Of a DNA stretch of 64,000 nucleotides, positions 26,251-34,339 are shown piece by piece. The notes beneath the pieces were generated by a model. That model was given only the letters and a program-made list of their open reading frames with translations, did not search any database and was not told the origin of the DNA. Source of the stretch: Myceligenerans pegani (GTDB taxonomy: Bacteria; Actinomycetota; Actinomycetes; Actinomycetales; Cellulomonadaceae); contig NZ_JADBGR010000064.1 in the NCBI RefSeq assembly GCF_014892515.1, positions 1 through 64,000 on the forward strand. The letters run 5' to 3'. The number at the start of each line of letters is the position of its first letter. The stretch's first letter is position 1. Position numbers and translations under genes: made by a program.

Positions 26251-26832
26251 TCAAAGTCCGGGCGGCGTGGAGCGCCACGAGCCAGGGTCATCGGCCATGA
26301 TGTAGGCGCCCTCAGACAGTCGTTTGCTCAGGCTCTTCGCCCACTCGAGCTCGGTGCGTGCGTGTCCTGCCCACAGCTCGGCCTGATCGCGGACGTGTTC
26401 GGGAATGTCGGGGTTCGGTTTCTCCCACCCCTTGGCCTGCCCTACGAGCTCCGCTTCCAGGCGCGCGACCCGCTCGTTGACGTGCGCGATGGCATCCGCC
26501 CTGGTCAGCATGGGCAACATGGCGATGGCCGCGTCGAGCATGGTGGGGTCATGGGTGCGCCGCAGACCGTCGCGGACCAGTTCGACGATCTCCTCGCGGC
26601 CCCGTGCCGTCGCCCGGTACAGGATCCGCTCCGGCCCGGAGTTGCCCGGCTCGGCGTGTTCGGTGAGGAGGCCATCAGCCGCCGCCTTCTTCAGCGCGTG
26701 ATAAATCGAGCCGGGCTTGATCTTGGCCCAAATCTCCACACCCCAGCTCTGCAGTTCGGACCGCACCTGGTAGCCATGCGCGCCGCCGGAGAGGTGCACG
26801 ATACCGAGTACCAGGAGCTTCGTCGCCGACAT
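26251..26832 (-). CDS. PadR family transcriptional regulator
   Basis: A 193-residue PadR protein. N-terminal winged helix (ATKLLVLGIVHLSGGAHGYQVRSELQSWGVEIWAKIKPGSIYHALKKAAADGLL) and a helical C-terminal dimerization domain of the longer (Vir_act_alpha_C) subfamily. ATG 26832 chosen because GGAGGTG stands directly upstream. The genes downstream (drug-type ABC exporter) and the paired dyads at 26181-26242 fit the classic PadR role of ligand-released repression of an efflux pump. An inverted repeat GTTGGTG/CACCAAC at 26887-26908 may belong to its own promoter. Confidence 0.9.
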   Translation of the reverse strand: MSATKLLVLGIVHLSGGAHGYQVRSELQSWGVEIWAKIKPGSIYHALKKAAADGLLTEHAEPGNSGPERILYRATARGREEIVELVRDGLRRTHDPTMLDAAIAMLPMLTRADAIAHVNERVARLEAELVGQAKGWEKPNPDIPEHVRDQAELWAGHARTELEWAKSLSKRLSEGAYIMADDPGSWRSTPPGL

Positions 26833-27033
26833 GCGCCCACCTCCGCTCAATCTGCTCGGACTCGCTCCGCTTGCGCGCCCGCCAGGGTTGGTGTCAACTC
26901 CCACCAACACTAGGGTGTCCTCCCGGTCCGGGTGGTGTCAGCACTGACCTACAAACGGTGCTGGTGGAGACCTCCAAAGCCAGAGCCCTGACCGTACGAC
27001 GGCGAGCCGGGCGTTGCAGGGCCACGTGGAGGC

Positions 27034-27240
27034 TCACCAGCCCATGCCGGGCCCGATCCAGTTCGCGAAGTCTCCGAGGTCGCTGTTGGCGCGCTTGTGG
27101 CTGCATACGAGCTGCCGGGTGATCTCGCGGGCGAGCAGGTGGTGCCGCGTCTGCTGCGGCGCGATCTTCTTACCGTCTTCAGGCTCGCGAGCGCCTGGTC
27201 ATGGCGTCCCTGCCAGAACTGGGCCTTCGCCAGATCCAGA
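27034..27240 (-). pseudogene. C-terminal remnant of an XRE/TPR-type regulator
   Basis: The minus strand reads LDLAKAQFWQGRHDQALASL. After a one-base shift near 27170 it continues as IAPQQTRHHLLAREITRQLV, then ANSDLGDFANWIGPGMGW and a stop. The APQQTRxHPxxRE pattern ends many actinobacterial XRE regulators that carry a TPR-like effector part. The rest of the gene is absent; homology stops exactly where the HAD fragment on the other strand starts. Confidence 0.5.
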
Positions 27241-27799
27241 CGCGTTCACCTTCGACGTCGGGCCGGTGGTCAAGCTGGCGCGGGAGCTCATGGCCGAGGT
27301 CGAGATCGCCGTGGAGGAGGTGGGCTACGGGTACTTCGTGACCCGTGAGTTCGAGCGTGGTGCGCTGTCCGGGCGTCAGATCGTTGTCCCGGACGACACT
27401 CTTCCGACCGCCACGACCCGGCTCGTGCTGCGCGCTCCCGGAGTGGTCGAGACCCTGTTGCGGCCTGTGCGGGGGCTCAACCTGACCGCCACACCGTCGT
27501 CGCCGTCGTGGATCGACGTGACGCCGCCGCTCCTGTCCAAGGCGACGGCCTTGTTCCGGGTCCGGCGGCGTCTCGGGGTCGACCCGGCGAACACGCTGGC
27601 CGTCGGGGATGCCGAGAACGATGTACCGGCCTTCAAGTGGGCGGCCACCGCGATCGCGATGGGCGGCTCGCCGCCCGCCGTCCGGGCCGCCGCCGACGCC
27701 ACGACGGGCACGCTCGAACAGCACGGGGCGGCCTCCATCCTTGAGGCCGTTGCCGCGGGCCGGCCTGCCGTTGCCGGGCCCGTCAGGCGCAGCGCCTGA
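27241..27799 (+). pseudogene. HAD-family hydrolase, N-terminally truncated
   Basis: Only the back part of a Cof-type HAD phosphatase remains. It has DVTPPLLSKATALFRVRRRLGV with the motif III Lys, and TLAVGDAENDVPAFKWAATAIAMGGSPPAVRAAADATTG with motif IV GDxxND. The N-terminal DxD nucleophile motif is missing, so it should be inactive. The open frame extends upstream to 27014, but that part does not resemble HAD sequence and overlaps the XRE remnant on the other strand. Confidence 0.6.
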
Positions 27800-27813
27800 C
27801 CTGCGAACCCATG

Positions 27814-28084
27814 ATCTTGTGGCCGCTGCGCCCCTGCATCGGCCGCAAGCCCCGCCACCCAGACCACTGGCGGGACACGGGCCGGGACCTGCCCCTGGGT
27901 CCCGGGCCGTTGCGGGATACCACTGCCCTCAGGGGTAGGAGAGCTCGCGAGCTTCTCCAGCTGGGTCGGGAGTGCCTGACGTGCTGGCGACCACAGCCTG
28001 CGCGGGGGACGCTCCCGGCGATGTCTCTGGACCCGCTGGTTCCAGCCCCGACGCCACGACGTCGACGGCGAGGGCGCCGGCGTG
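27814..28084. repeat. Direct repeat copy A (about 270 bp)
   Basis: This segment is nearly the same as 30238-30509 in the same orientation, with a few substitutions and small gaps. It holds two hairpins: CCGCCA/TGGCGG around 27851-27873, and CGGGCCGGGACC paired with GGGTCCCGGGCCG around 27878-27909. The second would act as a terminator after the HAD fragment. No protein is convincingly encoded. Confidence 0.75.
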
Positions 28085-28528
28085 GACTTCGACGCGGGCC
28101 CGGGATCCACATCCACCTCGGCGCCACGGCCGGGCAAGGAGGTATTGCCAACGGTCTCGCGTCGAGGGTCGTTGCCGTCCAGGGGGACGAGGCGGCATTC
28201 CGGCTCGGGAAGTGAGAGTAGCGGGCCGGGGTGCTGTCGCCGCTCAGCCGGTATTACTGTCAGTCCGTGCCGAAAGGCGCGACGCGGTCATTTGATTCCC
28301 AGCTGCCCGGTGGTGCCAACGGGTTTGATCGAGTGGGGTTTGGCCAGGGCTGAAAGGTGTTGCCGACCGGGACAGTAGAGGCATAGCGTCCGGCGCAGCG
28401 GGCCTGCGTTGCTCGCCACTTCCCGAAAGCGTTATCCACGCTATACGGCGAGACCAGCTACGCGGCTGCACGGCAGCCGACGAGTGCAACGTACGGGCAC
28501 CTCAACGACCAGAGGAGAGCACGTCACC
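28085..28528. other. Intergenic leader of the Ig-like protein gene
   Basis: I see no gene I can support. A possible promoter for the next gene is TTGCCG (28360-28365), 16 bases, CATAGC (28382-28387). A ribosome-binding site AGAGGAG stands at about 28511-28517. Confidence 0.4.
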
Positions 28529-30235
28529 ATGATCACAACCGGCATGCGTACCAGCACCAACGCGCGATCCGAGAAACCCGCCGGCAGCGTCGCCTTGGTG
28601 GTGATCTTCGCGGTGCTGTCACTGGTCCTCGGCGCACCGACCACCGCCGCGTCGCCCTCGGGTGAGCCGATCACCACTCAGCACGATGTCGGCACGCTCG
28701 ATAACTCGAACCCGATCGACTGGACCGCAATCGAGTGGTTCGTCAACCATCAAGGTCATGGTTTCCCGCTGCGGATCGGCCAACACGACGACGGCGACCA
28801 AGATGGGTTCGGCGAACGCCACATCAGGGACGGGCACGTTCAGGTCCCGCCTGCCTGGGACATACAGGAAGCCGTCGAGGACGGGACTGATTGCTGGTAC
28901 TTGACGTGGAAGGACCGTTGGAATTGTTACAACGACGAGAGCTCCCTGTTCGTCGTGTACAGCACGAAGATCGACGATCGATCCGGCGACAACCAGCCTT
29001 TCGGCGTCATCACCGCCTTCTACAAACTTCCTCCTGGTAATTGCGGCGCGGCAGCGAGTGACATCCGTGTGCAGCAATGCGATGATGATCCGCTGGCAAC
29101 CAGCATCGACTACCGCGGACCCGATCACGCCGTCAATGGCGAGCCCGTGGAAGTCTCGGCGCGTCTGGGCGACAACCTCGGCATCCCGATGACCGGGCAG
29201 CCGCTGACCTTCGGTCTCGGTTCCGGGGCGAACCGCCAGACTTGCGACGGCATGACCTCGGAAGCGGGCGTCGCTTCCTGCACGATCGACCAGGTGGATC
29301 AGCCAGTCGGCGCGAATGTGCCGTTGACGATCGACTATGCAGGCAACTCCGGCCTGCAGCCTTCCACGACGACCGTTGATCTCGCATTGCAGACACCGAC
29401 GACGACCGCCTACACCGGTCCGGAGTTCATCGCCAACGGCGAGCCCGTGACGCTGGCGGCGGCTTTGACTGATTACCGTGACAGCCCGGTCGTCGGTCGC
29501 GCGGTCGAACTCACTCTCGGAAACGGTGACAGCGCCCAGTCCTGCATCGGGACCACCGACACGGCAGGGGAGGCCGCATGCACGATCGAGGTCGTGGATC
29601 AACCGCTGCGCGAGGCAGCGACCGTCCCGGCCACCGCTGCCTTCTCCGGCGACAGTTCCTATCTCAGCTCCGAGGATGCGGTGACGGTCAAGCTGGAGTA
29701 CTACACCGGCCGGTCCTACGGCCTGGAGGCCAGTATCGACTTGGTGCTCGTGCCGGTCGACCTGCCTCCCCAGCCCGACACCGGCCAGGTCCGCACCGCC
29801 GAGAGCATGTCCACCGATGCGCCCTGCACGGCCACGGTGACCGCCGTCGTGGCGACCACTGAGTCGGTCTGCGCCGAGGTGACCACGACGCTCACACCGG
29901 GGACGATCACCTCCTCCTCGAGCGTGGAGCGCGCCTCCATTGGCCTCCCGGGCGTACCTGTCATCGAGATCGCAGGGCTGACCACAACGGCAACCGCCAC
30001 CTGTGAGGCCTTGGATGCCTCGACATCCCTGACCCTGACCGTCGGCGGTGTCGCCACGCCTGTGGAGCCGGGCGCCATCATCGACCTCGCCGGCGGCGCA
30101 CGCCTGACCGTAGGCGAGCAGGTCCGTGAGGACGGCGGGATCACCGTCACCGGCGTGCGTCTGACCGTCCCGGGCACAGATACCGAGATCCTCCTGGGGC
30201 ACAGCGCGGCCGCCGTGCACCACTGCGCCCCCTGA
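28529..30235 (+). CDS. Secreted Ig-like repeat protein with choice-of-anchor domain
   Basis: About 568 residues. A signal peptide comes first (basic start, hydrophobic SVALVVIFAVLSLVLG, cleavage near PTTAAS). A roughly 130-residue Trp/Cys-containing domain follows (WDIQEAVEDGTDCWYLTWKDRWNCY, ending in a Cys pair). Two bacterial Ig-like domains then each start with TxxDYRGPDHAVNGEPV or TAYTGPEFIANGEPV and contain TCDGMTSEAGVASCTI-type disulfides. The last 170 residues (YGLEASIDLVLV to LLGHSAAAVHHC) match the choice-of-anchor P pattern. There is no LPXTG. It is likely an exported adhesin-like or surface protein. It is framed by the 270-bp direct repeats. Confidence 0.75.
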   Translation: MITTGMRTSTNARSEKPAGSVALVVIFAVLSLVLGAPTTAASPSGEPITTQHDVGTLDNSNPIDWTAIEWFVNHQGHGFPLRIGQHDDGDQDGFGERHIRDGHVQVPPAWDIQEAVEDGTDCWYLTWKDRWNCYNDESSLFVVYSTKIDDRSGDNQPFGVITAFYKLPPGNCGAAASDIRVQQCDDDPLATSIDYRGPDHAVNGEPVEVSARLGDNLGIPMTGQPLTFGLGSGANRQTCDGMTSEAGVASCTIDQVDQPVGANVPLTIDYAGNSGLQPSTTTVDLALQTPTTTAYTGPEFIANGEPVTLAAALTDYRDSPVVGRAVELTLGNGDSAQSCIGTTDTAGEAACTIEVVDQPLREAATVPATAAFSGDSSYLSSEDAVTVKLEYYTGRSYGLEASIDLVLVPVDLPPQPDTGQVRTAESMSTDAPCTATVTAVVATTESVCAEVTTTLTPGTITSSSSVERASIGLPGVPVIEIAGLTTTATATCEALDASTSLTLTVGGVATPVEPGAIIDLAGGARLTVGEQVREDGGITVTGVRLTVPGTDTEILLGHSAAAVHHCAP

Positions 30236-30237
30236 CG

Positions 30238-30509
30238 TAGCTCTTGCGGCCGGTGCGCCCCCTGCGTCGGCCGCGTCCCGCCACCACCCAGATCCCTGGC
30301 GGGACGCGGGCCGGGACCTGCCCCTGGGTCCCGGCCCGTTGCGGGATACCACTGCCCTCAGGGATGCTCGCGAGCTTCTCCGGCTGGGTCGGGAGTGCCT
30401 GACGTGCTGGCGACCACCGCCTGCGCGCGGGGACGCCCCCGGCGATGCCTCTGGACCCGCTGGTTCCAGCCCCGACGTCACAACGTCGGCGGCGGGGGCG
30501 CCGGCGTGT
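30238..30509. repeat. Direct repeat copy B (about 270 bp)
   Basis: Same orientation as copy A at 27814-28084. The longest identical stretch runs from GGGCCGGGACCTGCCCCTGG onward, and both copies keep the central GTCGGGAGTGCCTGACGTGC. Its hairpin GGGCCGGGACC/GGTCCCGGCCC is perfect (11 bp) and stands shortly after the stop of the Ig-like gene, so it may also serve as terminator. It ends 12 bases before the stop of the ATPase fragment on the other strand. Confidence 0.75.
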
Positions 30510-30520
30510 AGGAAGTTCGG

Positions 30521-30743
30521 TCACTCGGCCATGAGCCTGGCGCACGAACCGTCCAGAGTCCGCGAGAAAGGCGCGTGTCGTGACCACGGGCAGCGCGTCG
30601 TGGTAGGCGACGCGGGAGAAGCCGACGCCGTCGAGTTGGTGGATCGCAGCTCTGGGGATGGCGAGGAGGATCGGGGAATGGGTCGCGATGAGGAACTGCG
30701 ACCCCTGCTCGGCCAGTTCGACGACACGGGACAGCAGGGCCAG
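30521..30743 (-). pseudogene. C-terminal fragment of an AAA/ABC-type ATPase
   Basis: The minus strand encodes LALLSRVVELAEQGSQFLIATHSPILLAIP, then IHQLDGVGFSRVAYHDALPVVTTRAFLADSGRFVR. This is the end of a small AAA ATPase with the H-loop ATHSP. A frame slip near the end would give RLMAE and a stop. Walker A and B are missing. It resembles the same region of the intact ATPase at 31557, so it may be a leftover of a related gene. The 240 bases between it and the GNAT start hold nothing I can name. Confidence 0.6.
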
Positions 30744-30983
30744 ACCTCTGGTCACCGCGAGCGCCGCCGAGACGGTGACACAAATCTGTGGCACTCGCCT
30801 GCGAGGGACGACGAGAATCGTTGGATCCGATACACGATCCTCCACACCACCCCGTTCGACATCAGGAGCCCGCATGAACGACAGCGCAGCCCGTCGAGGA
30901 GGCCCTCACGGACGCGATTCCCACGGACTTCCCGGTCCCCGATTCGTCGAGACAGCAGTCCGAGACGCTTCATCAGCGGGCTC

Positions 30984-31466
30984 GTGATTCGTGACGCCAT
31001 TGTCGGCGACGCCGCGCAGGTGGCCGTCGTCCACCACTCCACGTGGCGCCATGCCTATGCAGATCTGCTGCCCGAGGAGCACTGGCTCACCGACACCGTC
31101 GAGCGTCGCGCACAACGCTGGACCGCGCGTCTCGAGAACGGTGAACGCGAGGGCTGGCCCGTCGTCGCCGAGGTGGGCGGAGGTGTGGCCGGTTTCGCCC
31201 AGGCCGGGCAGGCCCGGGCCAGGCAGGACTTCGCGCCCGTACACGATCAGGAACTGTGGTCGTTGTACGTCCTGCCCGCGCATCATGGTTCGGGCGCCGG
31301 CGCAGCGCTGCTCGATGCAGTCCTGTCGTTCGGAGCTGCCCAGCTGTGGGTCGCGGATCCGAATCCGCGCGCTCAGGCGTTCTACCGCAAGCACGGCTTC
31401 AGGCCGGACGGTGCACGCTTCGTCGATCGGGACGCCATCACCGAGATCCGCATGGTCCGCCCATGA
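30984..31466 (+). CDS. GNAT N-acetyltransferase
   Basis: 160 residues. LVIRDAIVGDAAQVAVVHHSTW opens a compact GNAT domain. LWSLYVLPAHHGSGAGAALLDAVL is motif A (acetyl-CoA binding, here HHGSGAG), and LWVADPNPRAQAFYRKHGFRPDG is motif B. This type is common in actinobacteria and acts on unknown small molecules or peptides. GTG start at 30984; the frame stays open upstream but loses family similarity. It may be co-transcribed with the ATPase 90 bases downstream. Confidence 0.8.
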   Translation: MIRDAIVGDAAQVAVVHHSTWRHAYADLLPEEHWLTDTVERRAQRWTARLENGEREGWPVVAEVGGGVAGFAQAGQARARQDFAPVHDQELWSLYVLPAHHGSGAGAALLDAVLSFGAAQLWVADPNPRAQAFYRKHGFRPDGARFVDRDAITEIRMVRP

Positions 31467-31556
31467 GGTGCGGCTACTTCCAGTTCTTGGCACGGCCGGA
31501 GGGCTCATAGGCGAAGGCCTCATGGACGCGGCACCAGGTCATGGGACGCTGAGCCC

Positions 31557-32288
31557 GTGCTGATCGAACGCATCACCATCAACACGAACTCGGCCGACAC
31601 CAGCGAGTGGCCCTTCACGATCCCCGCCGTGCGGCAGATCGCCGAGGAAGGGCTGAAGCTGACCAGCCCGCTGACCTTCCTCGTCGGTGAGAACGGGTCC
31701 GGCAAGTCCACGCTCGTCGAAGCGATCGCCGAGGCCTGGGGTATCAGCCCCCGAGGCGGGCGCGGCAAGGCGCAGCGGAACCCCGAGCCCGGAACCCTGG
31801 CCGAGCGCATCGGGTTCGACGCCACCTCCGAAGGCCGGCGCTACAGGACCGGCAAGGGCCGGTCCAAGTCGTTCTTCCTACGGGCCGAAGCAGCACTCGA
31901 TCTGCTGGAGTTCGTCAGCTCGTTCAACCTCATCGTGCCGGGCTACCCCCAGGAGGACCTGCGCACCTTGTCGCACGGCGAGGGGTACCTCGCGGTGTTC
32001 CGTGAGATCTTCTCCCGGCCCGGCTTCTACCTGATGGACGAGCCCGAAGCGGCACTCTCCTTCAGCTCCAGCCTCCAGCTCGTCGCGGCCCTGCACGACT
32101 CGGTCCAGTCGGGCGCGCAGGTCATCTGCGCCACCCACTCACCGGTCATCGCCGCCACGCCCGGAGCCGACATCCTCGAACTCACCGAGGACGGCATTCG
32201 CCCGTCTGCGTGGGAAGACCTCGACGTCGTCACGCACTGGCGCACCTACCTCAACAACCCCGGCTCCTACCTCCGCCATCTCGTGTGA
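31557..32288 (+). CDS. Small AAA family ATPase (ABC/RecF-like)
   Basis: 243 residues. Walker A VGENGSGKST (Lys 50), signature-like TLSHGEGYL (138-145), Walker B FYLMDEPEAAL (157-167) and H-loop CATHSP (191-196) make a complete, compact ABC-type ATPase without coiled coil. Such stand-alone proteins are widespread in actinobacteria; a partner is usually not known. GTG start at 31557. Its C-terminal region resembles the fragment at 30521-30743. Confidence 0.85.
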   Translation: MLIERITINTNSADTSEWPFTIPAVRQIAEEGLKLTSPLTFLVGENGSGKSTLVEAIAEAWGISPRGGRGKAQRNPEPGTLAERIGFDATSEGRRYRTGKGRSKSFFLRAEAALDLLEFVSSFNLIVPGYPQEDLRTLSHGEGYLAVFREIFSRPGFYLMDEPEAALSFSSSLQLVAALHDSVQSGAQVICATHSPVIAATPGADILELTEDGIRPSAWEDLDVVTHWRTYLNNPGSYLRHLV

Positions 32289-32420
32289 GTCGTGCGGCTG
32301 GCACTGGACCCGGTACTGAGAACGTTCGTGCTGGACCCTCGCGGAGACCTCCTGACCGAGGCAGGCCTGTCGTGAGCCCACCCGGTCTGGTCGAAATAAC
32401 GTCGATGAGTCCTGGCGTTC

Positions 32421-33149
32421 GTGGAACCCTTGCGTCGCATGCAGCGGACGGATGAGAACAGCACGCGAGCACGCCTCGCCCGCGCCATGGCGACGTTCGG
32501 CTTGTCGGTGCGCTGGGACGACCTGGAACTGCGGCTGCCCGACGACGCCGAACTGCTCGACCTGGCCGACGTCGCCGCCGACGGCGTGCACGCTCCGGAG
32601 GCGGCGCCGTTCTCGGTCCAGTGGACTCGTGGTACGGCAGACGAGGTGCGGCGCCAGGTTCTCACCCATCACTGGCGCGTGAGGCAGCGCCTCGACCCGG
32701 ACGACTGGGGCCTGGAGCTTGGCGTCTACGTCGGCGGGCGGATCGTCGGTGCCCAGGGCATCGGCGCGAAGGGCTTCCCGGTGACGCGAGCCGCACACAC
32801 CGGGTCGTGGCTCGGTATGGCCCACCAGGGCCGGGGGATCGGGACGCGGATGCGGCTGGCCGTGCTCCATCTCGCGTTCGACGGGCTGGGCGCGGCCGAG
32901 GTGGCGAGCGAGGCGTTCGTCGACAACCCGGCGTCGAACGCCGTGTCACGCCGGCTGGGCTACGAGCTGAACGGCGTCTACCCCGCGGTCCGCGACGGCA
33001 AGCCCGCGCACGAGTACCGCTACCGCATGACGCGCGAAGCGTGGGACCGGCGCCCGGGGGAACTGCGGCCCGCGATCGAGATCGAGGGCGCAGACCCCGT
33101 CCGGGACCTCCTGGGCATCACCACCGCGGAGCCGCCGTCGGCCGCGTGA
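32421..33149 (+). CDS. GNAT N-acetyltransferase, paralogue of the 15582 gene
   Basis: About 242 residues (236 if the ATG at 32439 is used). RimJ/RimL-like GNAT: GSWLGMAHQGRGIGTRMRLAVLHLAFDGLGA contains motif A (QGRGIG), and NPASNAVSRRLGYELNG is motif B. It aligns along its whole length with the protein encoded at 15582-16286, including the unusual start VRWDDLELRLPDDAELLDLADVAADGV. Acceptor unknown. Confidence 0.82.
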   Translation: MEPLRRMQRTDENSTRARLARAMATFGLSVRWDDLELRLPDDAELLDLADVAADGVHAPEAAPFSVQWTRGTADEVRRQVLTHHWRVRQRLDPDDWGLELGVYVGGRIVGAQGIGAKGFPVTRAAHTGSWLGMAHQGRGIGTRMRLAVLHLAFDGLGAAEVASEAFVDNPASNAVSRRLGYELNGVYPAVRDGKPAHEYRYRMTREAWDRRPGELRPAIEIEGADPVRDLLGITTAEPPSAA

Positions 33150-33177
33150 TCGAGCCTGGCCCAGGAGCCCGGCGCCG

Positions 33178-33819
33178 TCAGGCGTCCCCGGCGTCGGCGT
33201 TCAGGCGCTTGACCGTCGCGTCCTCCTGCGCGAGGCGTCGCAGTGCCGACAGGAGTCGGTCGCCGAGGATGTCGAAGGCGATGACGCCGACGACGCGTGA
33301 CTCGTCCGCCGTCGTCTCGAAGAGTCGTTCGATCTCGTCGCGCGCGAGTCCTTCCGCGGCCGCTGCGTAGGTGTCGAGCATGTCGGTGACCGCCGTGACG
33401 CCGAGCGCCTCGAGCGAGACGAGCGCCTCGGCCAGGGTGGTCCGGGCGGGGTTGTCAGGCCGGACCGACCAGCCGTGCGCCGCGATGAGGGCGTCCACCC
33501 GCTCGGCCGCCCGGAAGGAGGCGTCGTCGTCGCGCGGCACGGACGGTGGCGTGAGGGCGTACTGCGTGCTGCCCAGGATGGCGTAGGTGTTGCCCTCCTT
33601 CTCCGCCAGGTGCGCCAGCACCTTCCGGGCCTGCTCGACCGCGAGACCGCCCACGCCGACGAGCGCCCGCGTGAGGCGCAGCGCGCGCACGTGCGACTCG
33701 TCGTAGACGGCCTGGTTGGGGCTGGTCAGCTTGCCCTGCGGGACCAGGCCCTCGCGGATGTAGTACCGGATCGTCGGCGCGGCGACACCGGTCCGCGCGC
33801 TGAGCTCCGCCATCTTCAT
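33178..33819 (-). CDS. MerR family transcriptional regulator
   Basis: 213 residues. N-terminal MerR winged helix (MKMAELSARTGVAAPTIRYYIREGLVPQG, YDESHVRALRLTRALVGVG) and a large C-terminal helical effector domain with no Cys, so not a metal sensor; drug-binding or TipA-like sensing is possible. Start ATG with a strong GGAGGTGA site. Transcribed divergently from the membrane gene at 33914; repeated AATATGCGTA boxes lie in the shared promoter. Confidence 0.88.
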   Translation of the reverse strand: MKMAELSARTGVAAPTIRYYIREGLVPQGKLTSPNQAVYDESHVRALRLTRALVGVGGLAVEQARKVLAHLAEKEGNTYAILGSTQYALTPPSVPRDDDASFRAAERVDALIAAHGWSVRPDNPARTTLAEALVSLEALGVTAVTDMLDTYAAAAEGLARDEIERLFETTADESRVVGVIAFDILGDRLLSALRRLAQEDATVKRLNADAGDA

Positions 33820-33867
33820 GGCGCGTCACCTCCTTCGCCGTCCGATGCTACCGACAGCGCGTTCCGC

Positions 33868-33907
33868 AATATGCGTACTTGAATATGCGTAGTGCACTCC
33901 TCATAAT
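33868..33907 (+). promoter_or_regulatory. MerR-type promoter with direct repeats, leaderless start
   Basis: TTGAAT (33879-33884), a 17-base spacer and CATAAT (33902-33907) form a good sigma-70-type promoter. The -10 ends six bases before the ATG at 33914, so the message is probably leaderless. AATATGCGTA occurs at 33868-33877 and 33882-33891; the second overlaps the -35 and spacer, where MerR proteins bind. Confidence 0.65.
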
Positions 33908-33913
33908 GAACTC

Positions 33914-34339
33914 ATGGCTGACCGACAGACCCCCGCCCGCGAAGTCACCATCCGTACGGCGCTGACCGTGATGGGCGCCCTGACCGCCTTCCCCGTGCTC
34001 TCCCTCGTGGACCCGACGCAGCTCGAGTCCTACGGCGTGGTGGACCCCGACCCGATCGTCCTGACGCTCCTGCAGCACCGCGGCGTGTTCCAGCTCCTGC
34101 TGGGCGCCGCGCTCGTGTGGTCGGCGTTCCGCCCCGACGTGCGCGTTCCGGTCGCGATCGGCGCGATCACCTCCAAGGGCGTCGCGCTCGCCCTCACGGT
34201 TTCGCGCCCGGAGGTCCTCGCCGAGTCCAGCGCGGTGGCGATGGTCTTCGACCCCATCTGCATCGTGCTCCTGACCGCGCTGCTCGTCGACACCGCCGTC
34301 CGGCGTCGTCGTCGGACCCGCGAGAGCGTCGCGGCGTGA
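33914..34339 (+). CDS. Small membrane protein of unknown function
   Basis: 141 residues with four hydrophobic segments (about 14-32, 48-66, 76-92 and 105-122), a short periplasmic loop and a basic C-terminal tail. I do not recognise the family with confidence. There is no ribosome-binding site, which fits a leaderless message starting at or near the ATG. It overlaps the next gene by four bases (GTGA), so the two are translationally coupled and probably both under MerR control. Confidence 0.7.
   Translation: MADRQTPAREVTIRTALTVMGALTAFPVLSLVDPTQLESYGVVDPDPIVLTLLQHRGVFQLLLGAALVWSAFRPDVRVPVAIGAITSKGVALALTVSRPEVLAESSAVAMVFDPICIVLLTALLVDTAVRRRRRTRESVAA

Noticed and set aside
30880-30985. A short frame in front of the GNAT gene reading PVEEALTDAIPTDFPVPDSS
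   Set aside because: It has codon bias like coding DNA but starts right after a stop and has no start codon or homologue I know; left unassigned.
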